DNA of 64,000 nt from JAXGQE01 sp040766585 (GTDB lineage: Bacteria > Bacillota > SLNR01): NCBI GenBank assembly GCA_040766585.1, contig JAXGQE010000006.1, positions 135,777 through 199,776 of the forward strand. Direction: 5' to 3'. The notes below the pieces were generated by a model, which saw only the letters and a program-made list of their open reading frames with translations, searched no databases and had not been told where the DNA came from. Shown here piece after piece: positions 52,245 to 61,168 of the stretch. Positions within the stretch are counted from its first letter, which is position 1. Every line of letters starts with the position of its first letter. The position numbers and the translations under genes were made by a program.

Positions 52245-54377
52245 TCAGGATAGAATCTCTTTCAGACGCTGGGCCAGACGCGTATTTCTTTGTGACACCC
52301 GATTGTTTTTTACCGCCAGTGCCACAGCTCGCTTGGAGCCCACCAGGACCATGAGTTTCTTAGCACGGGTTATGCATGTATACAGGAGATTCCTCTGCAG
52401 CATCACATAATGCTGCATGGTCAGGGGGGCCACCACCACTGGGTATTCGCTTCCCTGGCTTTTATGAACCGTGGATGCATAGGCTAGAACAATCTCATCC
52501 CATTCGGACCGCTCATACGACACCAGCCGGTCATCGAAGCGGACCGCCAGGATCTGTTCTTCCTCATCCAGGTCCTCAATCCAGCCAATGTCACCGTTGA
52601 ACACATCTTTATCGTAGTTGTTGCGAATCTGCATGACTTTATCTCTCTTTCGGAAAGTAGTCCCTCCGAATCGCACAGACGGACCCGTGGGATTCAGTGC
52701 CTCCTGCAGCTTTTCGTTGAGATTCTGCACCCCCACAACCCCACGGGTCATGGGGCTGATCACCTGGATCTGACGAGAATCTATCTCGTAATGACTCGGC
52801 AGGCGCCGCTGGCACAAATCCACTACCAAGCCGGCGGCAGCTTCGGGATCCTCTTCTTCCAGAAAGAAAAAATCATCCTCCGGGCTTCCTTTCAGTCGCG
52901 GGTACTCCCCGCGATTGATCCGATGGGCGTTGCTGACAATCATGCTGCCCCGGGCCTGGCGGAAAATGCGGGTCAGTCGCACCACCGGCACCACCCGGCT
53001 GTCCATAATATCCCGCAGCACATTGCCGGCTCCCACAGGAGGGAGTTGATCCACATCACCCACCAGCACCACAACCGCTTCTTCCGGAACCGCTTTGAGC
53101 AGATGGTGCATCAGAAAAATATCGATCATGGATGCTTCATCCACTATCAGCCCGTCGCAGTCCAAAGGATTGTGCTCATCCTTTTGATAACCCTGAGGCG
53201 GTTTAAATTCCAAAAGCCGATGAATCGTTCGGGCTTCCTTTCCGGTGGTTTCGGTCATCCTTTTCGCCGCTCTTCCGGTAGGGGCAGCCAGCAGTATTTT
53301 CAACCCCATTTTCATAAACACTTGCATGATTCCCTGCACCGTGGTTGTTTTCCCGGTACCGGGACCGCCGGTCAGAACAAGAAACTTGGATGATGCCGCT
53401 TTCTGGATCGCATCCACCTGAACGGGATCGAATTCGATCCCCTTCTCTTTTTCCACCTGGCCGATGATGCTCTGCAAATCCAGGATCTGACCCTGATATG
53501 GAGACTGCAGCAAGCGGCCAATTCCTCCGGCCGTTCCGCACTCACTGTGGTACGCAGACGGCAGATACACTGCATCGTCCTCCAAGATGAGCCGACCGTC
53601 CACTATCATTTCATCCAGCACCGCTGCTTCCGCTTCGATCTCCAGTTCTTCTGCGGTACGCTGAATCAGCTCCGGTGCTTCCAGATAACAGTGTCCATCG
53701 CCGGCTGCTTGATTTAGCATGTGGACCAAACCTGCCCGACAGCGAGCCGGTGAATGGTGATCGAACCCAATGCTTTGCGCTATTTTATCGGCTGTCTTGA
53801 ATCCGATTCCCCAGATGTCCTCAGCCAGACGATAGGGATCGTTCCGGATCATTTCAATGCTCATGGTCCCGTACGCCTTGTATATTTTCACTCCCAGGGA
53901 CACCGAAACCCCATACTTCTGCAGAAACACCATCACATTCTTCACTTCCTGATGCTCCTGCCACGCCTGCCGGATCATATCCACCCGCTTGGGTCCAATC
54001 CCGGGAACCTCCACCAGACGATCCGGTTCTTCTTCTATAATTCGAAAGGTATCTGGACCGAATGTCTGGACCAGACGGCGGGCATTGACCGGCCCAATTC
54101 CTTTGATCAGCCCACTGGACAGATACCGTTCCATGTCTTCAGTTTCCACCGGCCGCTCTTCTTGAAACCGGGTTACCTGAAACTGTTTGCCAAAACGGCT
54201 ATCCATGCGCCAGTCACCTTCCAGAAGCAGGACCGAACCGGCACAGATCCCGGCCATGCTGCCCACGGCTGTCACCAGATCCGGGAATTCCTTCACCTGC
54301 AGCCTCAGCACACAAAACCCGTTCTCCTGGTTTTCAAATACGATCCGTTCCACTACGCCAACAATCTTCTCCACCAT
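52245..54377 (-). CDS. recD2: RecD2-type DNA helicase
   Basis: A 710-residue superfamily 1B helicase without RecB/RecC partners. The N-terminal OB-like and HhH parts (SGLIKGIGPVNARRLVQTFG, EVPGIGPKRVDMIRQAW) mark RecD2. Walker A GGPGTGKTTT, VDEASMIDI, VGDVDQLPPVG and STVHKSQGSEYPVVV follow. RecD2 of Bacillus and Deinococcus unwinds 5'-3' and takes part in mismatch and replication-fork repair. ATG 54377 lies 3 bases after the CotH gene stop, an unusual partner. Confidence 0.95.
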   Translation of the reverse strand: MVEKIVGVVERIVFENQENGFCVLRLQVKEFPDLVTAVGSMAGICAGSVLLLEGDWRMDSRFGKQFQVTRFQEERPVETEDMERYLSSGLIKGIGPVNARRLVQTFGPDTFRIIEEEPDRLVEVPGIGPKRVDMIRQAWQEHQEVKNVMVFLQKYGVSVSLGVKIYKAYGTMSIEMIRNDPYRLAEDIWGIGFKTADKIAQSIGFDHHSPARCRAGLVHMLNQAAGDGHCYLEAPELIQRTAEELEIEAEAAVLDEMIVDGRLILEDDAVYLPSAYHSECGTAGGIGRLLQSPYQGQILDLQSIIGQVEKEKGIEFDPVQVDAIQKAASSKFLVLTGGPGTGKTTTVQGIMQVFMKMGLKILLAAPTGRAAKRMTETTGKEARTIHRLLEFKPPQGYQKDEHNPLDCDGLIVDEASMIDIFLMHHLLKAVPEEAVVVLVGDVDQLPPVGAGNVLRDIMDSRVVPVVRLTRIFRQARGSMIVSNAHRINRGEYPRLKGSPEDDFFFLEEEDPEAAAGLVVDLCQRRLPSHYEIDSRQIQVISPMTRGVVGVQNLNEKLQEALNPTGPSVRFGGTTFRKRDKVMQIRNNYDKDVFNGDIGWIEDLDEEEQILAVRFDDRLVSYERSEWDEIVLAYASTVHKSQGSEYPVVVAPLTMQHYVMLQRNLLYTCITRAKKLMVLVGSKRAVALAVKNNRVSQRNTRLAQRLKEILS

Positions 54378-54380
54378 CGA

Positions 54381-56528
54381 TCACCCAATCTGTTCAGATT
54401 CATGCTCATCGTTTTGACTGCATAGATTCCCTGCAGCATCCTCTTCGATTCCCATTTCACTGTGAACGGTTTCCTCTGCGGTCAACAACAGTTCATGAGC
54501 CCTGTCCTTCTTCCTGCGCATCAGACTCCGTAGTGAGAAATATAACCCCAAAGATCCCGCCAATCCACCCATCCACAAAACCGGTATCTGGGCCCAAAGC
54601 AACCGTTGAAATACAGGGATAATTTCCATGTCTTCTTCCAATTGAATCTCGACATCGTCCAGAAATTCTCCATCACTCGTTTTCCAGCCGACGAACTGAA
54701 ATCCTGTTCGGGGAACAGCCTCCAGTTTGATGGAGGTTCCGTGAAAGAATTCTGTCTGCCAGACAGAATCTTCAGAAGGGGCAGGGATTCCGTGAACCCA
54801 GACATCGCCCCCCCGCTCCCCAATCCATCGAACCGTCAGGCAAAGGGATTTATTCAACCCGAATACCTCTTCGGTCTGGGCGCGCAGATAGGCAGGCCTC
54901 TCTTCGGCAAATGTTCGAACGACATTTACATTCTTCTCCCACTCCTGGATTGAAGCCGGAACTTGCCAGCGATCAATATGATGCGGCATCTCTGAAACCA
55001 ATTGATCTTGCCAGTAATCCACCCATTGAATCACATGTTCTGAGGAGAATGTAGAATTCAAATGATAGTCCAGACGGCTCAGAAAACGGCTGCGAAAACC
55101 ATCCTGCTGCAGCAGGCTGCGAAACAGGAGAGTCGACCAGGCAGGAGCTGGATAGGTTCGGCTTTCCACCACCAACCGATCGTACATATTATACTCCGGA
55201 AAATGGAACCCAACATCCAGGTCGTTAATCAGCCAGCGCCAGCGACCATCCATTTCTTCAGCAGCAGCTTCCGATTCATCTGGATCCCGTACACGCCAAA
55301 ATCGGACATTGTTACCCGGCCAGTCCTGGTTGGCAGTGTACAGCCCAACCAGTGTCTGGTCCAGAAAACTATCCAGATCAATCTGGTTCAGCAAGTGATC
55401 ATAGTGGTCTTGCTGGGTGATATCATGGTGCGTGAGATAATCCAGCACATCATTCCACAGCTTCGTATCTGTGTCATTCCCGACCATCAGCAAACTATTG
55501 TTTTCCATCAGAACCAGATCTTCCGGGTCAACCCCATGGTAGTGCTCAAAATATGTTTCATCAAATCGTTCACGAATATGGTGGATTCCCCAATACACTC
55601 CATTGATGAACACCACAACCGGTCGCCCTCGCTGGATGTCCAGGTCCAGATGCTGCAAGATGCTGTGGCCCACTATATCCCGCAGATACGCTCTATAAAA
55701 ATCCTGTCCGGCATTACGCATAATCAGGCATTCATATGTTCGGTTCTGTTCTTCCCCCAACACCGGATAGTCGATATTCCCTTCGCCATACTTTGAACGA
55801 GCATAGACCCGCAGGCTCTTCATGGTCTGAATCCGGCTCCATGCGCCATGGATCCGGATCCCTACATCTTGGGAAAATCCCAAATAGCCGTCCGGTTCGT
55901 ACCAGGCCATATTGGCAGTACGTTCCCACTCATCCCCTCTTTCATTGTAGTTGGCCGGCTGCTGACCGTATGCCAACCGATCCGTATTATTCTGATCATA
56001 GATAATTCCGGGAACATAGATCCCTGACTCGAAAGAAAACAGTCCGGCCGGGTCGGCTGCGATGGCAATCACCGGCATGGTGAATCGGTTTCTGATTTGA
56101 CCATCAACAAAATATGTCTGGGTCTCAACAACCCCCACAGGCCCTGCCGTGGAAAAGTATTGGGCCCTTACGACTGTCGCCTTGAAGATATCTTCACCGG
56201 GTTCCTGCCATTCCATAAAATCAGGGATTCGTTCCATGGTGGTCTCAATGTATTCAATACCCCCCGAGTTATCCGGTTGGTATCCAATCGGAATCGGTGC
56301 TGTGTACAACAGTGAATCTTTTGTCGGTTCGGATCCATCCAACGTATATCGAATCTCACCATTGGGCACGGAAGATTTGAGCACGAGTGAAAACTTATGC
56401 TCATAAAAACCGCCCGGATGCGAAAACTGAACTCCTGCTGTTTCCTCCGCAACCATTGTTCGTGGCAGCAGCAGTAGAAGAAGCATTACTATCAGGAAAA
56501 TTCTATATTGCAACCGATCTATGATCAT
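54381..56528 (-). CDS. CotH kinase family protein, membrane-anchored
   Basis: A 715-residue protein. It has a signal peptide (IFLIVMLLLLLLPRTMVA), an N-terminal chitobiase-like module (YEHKFSLVLKSSVPNGEIRYTLDGSEPT), a CotH protein-kinase domain (VVVFINGVYWGIHHIRERFDETYFEHYHG, WRWLINDLDVGFHF), a small beta module (VPRTGFQFVGWKTSDGEF) and a C-terminal membrane helix (IPVLWMGGLAGSLGLYFSL). CotH phosphorylates spore coat proteins; surface relatives occur widely in anaerobes. It is outside-facing. Its gene runs into recD2, 3 bases apart. Confidence 0.88.
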   Translation of the reverse strand: MIIDRLQYRIFLIVMLLLLLLPRTMVAEETAGVQFSHPGGFYEHKFSLVLKSSVPNGEIRYTLDGSEPTKDSLLYTAPIPIGYQPDNSGGIEYIETTMERIPDFMEWQEPGEDIFKATVVRAQYFSTAGPVGVVETQTYFVDGQIRNRFTMPVIAIAADPAGLFSFESGIYVPGIIYDQNNTDRLAYGQQPANYNERGDEWERTANMAWYEPDGYLGFSQDVGIRIHGAWSRIQTMKSLRVYARSKYGEGNIDYPVLGEEQNRTYECLIMRNAGQDFYRAYLRDIVGHSILQHLDLDIQRGRPVVVFINGVYWGIHHIRERFDETYFEHYHGVDPEDLVLMENNSLLMVGNDTDTKLWNDVLDYLTHHDITQQDHYDHLLNQIDLDSFLDQTLVGLYTANQDWPGNNVRFWRVRDPDESEAAAEEMDGRWRWLINDLDVGFHFPEYNMYDRLVVESRTYPAPAWSTLLFRSLLQQDGFRSRFLSRLDYHLNSTFSSEHVIQWVDYWQDQLVSEMPHHIDRWQVPASIQEWEKNVNVVRTFAEERPAYLRAQTEEVFGLNKSLCLTVRWIGERGGDVWVHGIPAPSEDSVWQTEFFHGTSIKLEAVPRTGFQFVGWKTSDGEFLDDVEIQLEEDMEIIPVFQRLLWAQIPVLWMGGLAGSLGLYFSLRSLMRRKKDRAHELLLTAEETVHSEMGIEEDAAGNLCSQNDEHESEQIG

Positions 56529-56666
56529 CTCTTAAGACCATCCTGTACATTTTTGCCGATCTTCGTTGGTTATGTCCATACTGTTCTTTTTTTTCAGCGT
56601 CTTTCCTTTTTATTTGCTTCCACTTTTTAGTATGACAATCCATGAGAAAATGCTTCAACAGAGAAA

Positions 56667-56690
56667 AGAAGGGCGTGTCGCCCTTCTAAT
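56667..56690 (-). terminator. Terminator of the second amidohydrolase gene
   Basis: AGAAGGGCG and CGCCCTTCT pair around three bases; on the minus strand TTTTCTC follows. Confidence 0.82.
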
Positions 56691-56714
56691 CCAATCGTCT
56701 GTATCGGGATAGAC

Positions 56715-58361
56715 TCAGTCGAGCTTTTCATGCACGACTTTCCCATCCACCATGGTCATCACTACTTGAATATCCATGATGGCATCCTCCGGACATGTAT
56801 AAATATCGTCAGACAAAACCGCCAGATCTGCCACCTTTCCCGGCTCCATGGAACCCACTTTGGACTCCCGAAAAGCCAGCCAGGCACCGTTTCGAGTGAA
56901 AAGACGCAGCATTTCTTCTCTGGAAATCTTTTCCCCATCCCCCAGACTCTTACCCTGGCTGGTTTTTCGGGCCACGGCGGCATACATTCCCACAAACGGA
57001 TTGTAGTGGGCGGATGTCATATCCGAATTGGCCGCAACATGAATCCCCGTATCCAGGTAGGTTCGCAGGGGCTTAAAGTGTTCAATGCGGGGCTGATCCA
57101 GCACATCAAAGTAGATGTCCCCTTCGATAAACATAAAGCCCGGCTGGAGAGATACCCCGATTCCGTAATCTCTCATTTTTTTCAGAGCGTCCGGAGTGGG
57201 TAGATACCCGTGGACAATATTGTGACGGACATCATTCCGGGGATACTGCTCCTGGGCTTTGACAAAGGCATCCACGGCTATGTCCTGGGCCTCATCCCCG
57301 CAGGTGTGAATCCCCACCGACCATCCCATCCGGTGTGCCCGAAGAACCAGATCGTTTAAGACCTCCGCATTGAACCGTGGGTTGCCCCGGCTGTGGGTAC
57401 CGTCAATCCAGGGGTCATACATCATGGCTGTTTTGCTGCCGACACCCCCGTCGATGGCCATTTTCAGGGCCCCCAATCCCAGCCACAAATCTCCGAACCC
57501 ACTGTCAATCCCGATGTATTTCAAAATTCCATCCACTTCGTCCGTTCCGTAGTCCTGCATCCCGTAGCATTCCGGCATCATATTGATCCGTAGGAGAAGA
57601 CTACGCTCCTTGTGCATTTTCCGGTAAGCCCGCATGGTAGGCACATCGATGCCCGGATCGATGATGCTGGTGATTCCCCAGCGAAGATACTCCTGCATGG
57701 CCAGATTCAGGAAGTACTCTGTGTCCGCCAGAATTTCCTCATGGGGCTTTTGAGGCATCACTGCCTCCACCAGCGACCAGGCCCCATTGCGCAGTATTCC
57801 GGTGGGTTCACCGGTTTTCAGATCCCGGTCAATAATCCCTCTTGCCGGATTCGGCGTGCGCCGGTCAATACCGGCCAGCTGCAGCGCTTTGCTGTTGACC
57901 ACACTGCGAGCAAAGAGACGGTCCAAAATGACCGGATGATCCGGTGCCACCTCATCCAGATCCCACCGGCTGGGCATCCTGTTTTCCGCAAACTGACTCT
58001 CAATCCAACCACCGCCCTGAATCCACTGTCCCCGGGGGGTAACCCGGACTTTCTCCGCCAGCCTTTCTTTCAGTTCATCCAGGGATTCGGCGCCAAATAG
58101 CATCACACCGTCCAGAAGTTTTCCCGCGGGAAGCACATGGTTGTGGGAGTCAAACACTCCGGGAATCACAGTCCGTCCATTCACGTCCATGATGCGGGTA
58201 TGTTCATCCGCCCAAGTCAGGATTTCTTCGCGGCTGCCCACAGCCAGAAAGGATCCATCACCAATGGCTACTGCATCCACGATACGGTTCTTCTCATCCA
58301 CCGTAAGAAATTTTCCATTGGTCATAATCACATCGGCTCTTCTTCGCCCACTGTCATGCAT
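56715..58361 (-). CDS. YtcJ-type amidohydrolase
   Basis: A 548-residue metal-dependent hydrolase of the YtcJ group, complete, and related to the broken gene at 1377-2965. Motifs: VIPGVFDSHNHVLP, DRLFARSVVNSKAL, VGIHTCGDEAQDIAVDAF, HNIVHGYLP and VAANSDMTSAHYNPF, in the family's usual order. It has no signal peptide. ATG 58361 has GGAGGAGGG 8 bases upstream. Substrates in this family are formamides, hydantoin-like or other amides; none can be assigned. Confidence 0.88.
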   Translation of the reverse strand: MHDSGRRRADVIMTNGKFLTVDEKNRIVDAVAIGDGSFLAVGSREEILTWADEHTRIMDVNGRTVIPGVFDSHNHVLPAGKLLDGVMLFGAESLDELKERLAEKVRVTPRGQWIQGGGWIESQFAENRMPSRWDLDEVAPDHPVILDRLFARSVVNSKALQLAGIDRRTPNPARGIIDRDLKTGEPTGILRNGAWSLVEAVMPQKPHEEILADTEYFLNLAMQEYLRWGITSIIDPGIDVPTMRAYRKMHKERSLLLRINMMPECYGMQDYGTDEVDGILKYIGIDSGFGDLWLGLGALKMAIDGGVGSKTAMMYDPWIDGTHSRGNPRFNAEVLNDLVLRAHRMGWSVGIHTCGDEAQDIAVDAFVKAQEQYPRNDVRHNIVHGYLPTPDALKKMRDYGIGVSLQPGFMFIEGDIYFDVLDQPRIEHFKPLRTYLDTGIHVAANSDMTSAHYNPFVGMYAAVARKTSQGKSLGDGEKISREEMLRLFTRNGAWLAFRESKVGSMEPGKVADLAVLSDDIYTCPEDAIMDIQVVMTMVDGKVVHEKLD

Positions 58362-58493
58362 CGAGCATACCCTCCTCCGTATTGCAGGCATACTGCCATA
58401 TTATTCGGTACGATCCAGCCAACTGCTCATTAAGACCGGGTAATCCCTCTGCGTATCCAATCACGCTTAGCCATCCATATTCTTTCTTTTCAG

Positions 58494-59852
58494 TTACCGA
58501 TTGGTTATCCACTCCGCAATATCTTCAATGACCCGCAGGTCCACATTGCTGGGTTCCATGTATTCGTCCGGGTTGGGGGGCCCGTCCCCCGGCATAAAGA
58601 GATGATTCAGGCTGTCGTAGGATTGATAGACAATACCGCTCTGTCCTTCCAACCCATCTTTCCAGGCAGCAAAATCCTTCAGGGTGACCTGGTAGTCCCT
58701 TTCTCCCTGCAAAATCAATACCGGAAGATCCAGTTCCCTGATTTCAGCTACGGCATCGTATTCTCTCAGATAAAGCCAGTAGGCCGCCGGTACACCCATG
58801 GGCAAATCCTCCTCCGGTGTATCCAGACTGAGATCCGGGCTCTTGACCCTTTCTGCCTGTTCAATCAGCAGATTTAATGCTTCTTCATCCGCTTCAGTTA
58901 CCTCATCTTTCAAAGTCAAGAGATAAGTGACCTGTTCAACCACCAGATCCTCCAATCCCCGGGGGGTTCCCGCCAGCAGAATCATTCCGGCTGCCTCCCC
59001 GGATTCTGTGGCAATTCGCGGTGCCAGCATAGCCCCCAGACTGTGCCCCAACACATAAATCGCATCGGACTCTACCTTGGGATGGCTTTTTAACAAAGCC
59101 ACAGCTGCCGCGGCATCTTCCACCACTTCTTCATGGGGAGTCAGGCTGTTGACCAATGCCGCCATTTTCTGCCCGTGGGTAAAATTCCTTTTTTCATACC
59201 GAAGCACTCCGATTCCCTTGGAAGCCAATCCCCAGGCCAGATCCTGGAACGGTCGGTTGGGGCCAATGGTTTCATTTCGGTCATGGGCACCGGATCCATG
59301 CACCAGAACCACAAAGGGGTGGGGTCCTTCACCCACCGGAATGGTCAATGTTCCCGGCAGAGCCCATTCACCGCTGCCCACTGTCACTTCTTCTTCCGTG
59401 AACTGGGTTTCATCCGCATAGTCCGGGACCTCATAAAACTGCGCCAGATAATCCGAGGGTTGGAAGAACAGCCCTGCTATTTCAAAGTCCCGGTTGAAGA
59501 CTACCCGGGTATCCAGATAGATACTGCCCATCTGAATGGTAACAATAACGATCTGATACGGTGGCTGCGATTCATCCCGCTGTTCTACCTCCCGCATAAA
59601 GGGACCCACCTGGGTAACCAGACTGTCCCACAGTTCTTCCAGCTCTTCTCTGGAAATGGCATTCCTCATGGTGTCATCAAACAAGCTGTAGGCACTGTCA
59701 TAATCTTCTTCTGTCAAATCGGCAATAAATCCAGATGCCAGCTCCGCGGCCTTCTCTTTATCCCCGGAATCGTCCGGACCCTGGAACAGAGAACACCCTG
59801 TCAGGCACACAATCATCAACACAATCAATATACTTAGCCGGTACCGCGGCAT
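58494..59852 (-). CDS. Alpha/beta hydrolase lipoprotein with DUF3887 domain
   Basis: A 452-residue exported protein. The signal peptide ends in the lipobox CLTGC. Residues 35-140 form a DUF3887 domain (AAELASGFIADLTEEDYDSAYSLFDDTMR). Then comes an alpha/beta hydrolase with oxyanion region LVHGSGAHDRNE, nucleophile elbow VLGHSLGAM, acid in LQGERDYQV and histidine in SLNHLFMPG. It probably acts as a surface esterase or peptidase. A smaller DUF3887 lipoprotein gene directly upstream carries only the first domain. Confidence 0.9.
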   Translation of the reverse strand: MPRYRLSILIVLMIVCLTGCSLFQGPDDSGDKEKAAELASGFIADLTEEDYDSAYSLFDDTMRNAISREELEELWDSLVTQVGPFMREVEQRDESQPPYQIVIVTIQMGSIYLDTRVVFNRDFEIAGLFFQPSDYLAQFYEVPDYADETQFTEEEVTVGSGEWALPGTLTIPVGEGPHPFVVLVHGSGAHDRNETIGPNRPFQDLAWGLASKGIGVLRYEKRNFTHGQKMAALVNSLTPHEEVVEDAAAAVALLKSHPKVESDAIYVLGHSLGAMLAPRIATESGEAAGMILLAGTPRGLEDLVVEQVTYLLTLKDEVTEADEEALNLLIEQAERVKSPDLSLDTPEEDLPMGVPAAYWLYLREYDAVAEIRELDLPVLILQGERDYQVTLKDFAAWKDGLEGQSGIVYQSYDSLNHLFMPGDGPPNPDEYMEPSNVDLRVIEDIAEWITNR

Positions 59853-59875
59853 GGGATCAACTCCTTTTCACCGAT

Positions 59876-60274
59876 TTACGGCTGGTAATCCGACGGCTGG
59901 AAGAACAACCCGCTGACTTGCTCGTCGGCATTGAAGACCACGCGAATATCTATATACGCGTTGGCAAATTCTCCGGTAATAATGGCAATCTCATACGGAT
60001 CATCAGTTTCACGCGCCCAATCCACTTCCTGCACATAGTCCCCCACCTGGGCCTGTACCGCCAGCCAAGTCTGCTCCAGATCCGCCAGGGGCAGCGCTTC
60101 TTTCATGGTATCATCAAACTGTGCAAACGCTTCTTCATACTCCCCATCCGCCAGCTGCTGCACAAACTGGCTGCCCAGTTCCGCCCACGAATCTTTTTCT
60201 TCAGGGGCAGGTGTTCCTCCGCAACCGGCCAACCCAATCATGGCAATCAGAACAACGATCCACAGTTTCTTCAT
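59876..60274 (-). CDS. DUF3887 lipoprotein (single domain)
   Basis: A 132-residue lipoprotein (lipobox GLAGC) made only of a DUF3887 domain: QFVQQLADGEYEEAFAQFDDTMKEALPLADLEQTW through FNADEQVSGLFFQPSDYQP. The pattern and the final GLFFQPSDY closely match residues 35-140 of the hydrolase encoded 23 bases downstream. The pair looks like a tandem partial duplication. DUF3887 probably forms an NTF2-like cup that binds a ligand. No enzyme domain is present. Confidence 0.85.
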   Translation of the reverse strand: MKKLWIVVLIAMIGLAGCGGTPAPEEKDSWAELGSQFVQQLADGEYEEAFAQFDDTMKEALPLADLEQTWLAVQAQVGDYVQEVDWARETDDPYEIAIITGEFANAYIDIRVVFNADEQVSGLFFQPSDYQP

Positions 60275-60451
60275 TCAAAACCCTCCCTTTTCATTCTTTC
60301 CAGTTTTCCCTGACCGAACCAGCGATTCAGTCTTCCTGTCTTCAGTTAACCAGACTTTCCTCATCGGGTCAAGCACTTGGACAATTCTTGTGCACAAATT
60401 TGGCATATACGGTGGCATGAGTACAATTATGCATTTATGTCTTACTGATCC

Positions 60452-60480
60452 TTGTTTTTATTTACCCCCTGGGATATAAT
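60452..60480 (+). promoter_or_regulatory. Promoter of the selenoprotein peroxiredoxin gene
   Basis: TTGTTT at 60452-60457 and TATAAT at 60475-60480 are 17 bases apart. The -10 is perfect. A symmetric TTAATTAATTAA sequence (from about 60496) follows within the leader. Confidence 0.75.
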
Positions 60481-60524
60481 CAAATCAGTAAGCAGTTAAT
60501 TAATTAAAAGAAGGGGGTAAGAGA

Positions 60525-61118
60525 ATGCTAGTCACGAAAAAAGCACCTGACTTTAAAGCAAAGGCATTTCACAAAGGGGAAATCAAGCAAGTGTCCCTCA
60601 GTGACCACAAAGGCAAATGGGTTGTTCTATGCTTCTACCCCGGAGACTTTACCTTTGTCTGACCCACGGAAATTTCGCACATAGCCGTGGGCTATGACAA
60701 ACTGCAGGCTCTCAATGTAGAAGTAATGTCCGTCAGCACCGACAGCGTCCATTCCCACAAAGTGTGGAATGAAACCGAACTGTCCAAAATGGTGGACGGA
60801 GGCGTTCCATTCCCCATGGTCTCTGACCAGGGTGGAAAAATCGGAACCCTGTACGGTGTGTACGACGAAGATGCTGGCGTCAATATTCGCGGCCGCTTTC
60901 TGATCGATCCCGATGGAATTATCCAGGCTGCGGAAATACTCAGTCCTCCTGTGGGTCGGAATCCTCATGAACTGCTGCGGCAGATCAAAGCATACCAGCA
61001 CCACCAGAAAACCGGCGAAGTTATGCCGTCCGGTTGGCAGGAAGGCGGTCCCACGCTGAAACCGTCAACCGCTCTAGCCGGAAAAGTCTGGGAAGTCTGG
61101 CAGCCCCCCAAAGACTAA
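60525..61118 (+). CDS. prxU: Selenocysteine peroxiredoxin (PrxU-like, AhpC/Prx1 group)
   Basis: The frame starts at ATG 60525 (AAGGGGG upstream) and runs to TAA 61118 with one in-frame TGA at 60660-60662. This TGA, residue 46, stands exactly where the peroxidatic cysteine of the motif DFTFVCPTE is found; homology continues on both sides without a frame change. A 7-bp hairpin begins directly after the TGA. This is the pattern of selenocysteine decoding, as in clostridial PrxU. The product has 197 residues and reduces peroxides. The usual resolving cysteine (EVCPAGW) is methionine here (EVMPSGW); the only cysteine is C36. Annotators may miss the gene's first 54 codons. Confidence 0.92.
60663..60691 (+). 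promoter_or_regulatory. Candidate bacterial SECIS hairpin
   Basis: CCCACGG (60663-60669) and CCGTGGG (60685-60691) pair perfectly around a 15-base loop, beginning at the base after the TGA. The place and size fit a selenocysteine insertion element read by SelB. The fine structure of the loop was not resolved. Confidence 0.75.
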
Positions 61119-61138
61119 TTGCACAGCAATCGAAGCAA

Positions 61139-61166
61139 AAGAAGACAGCCCCATGGCTGTCTTCTT
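61139..61166. terminator. Bidirectional terminator after the peroxiredoxin gene
   Basis: AAGAAGACAGCC and GGCTGTCTTCTT pair perfectly around CCAT. It separates the peroxiredoxin gene from the converging serine hydrolase gene. Confidence 0.87.
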
Positions 61167-61168
61167 GG

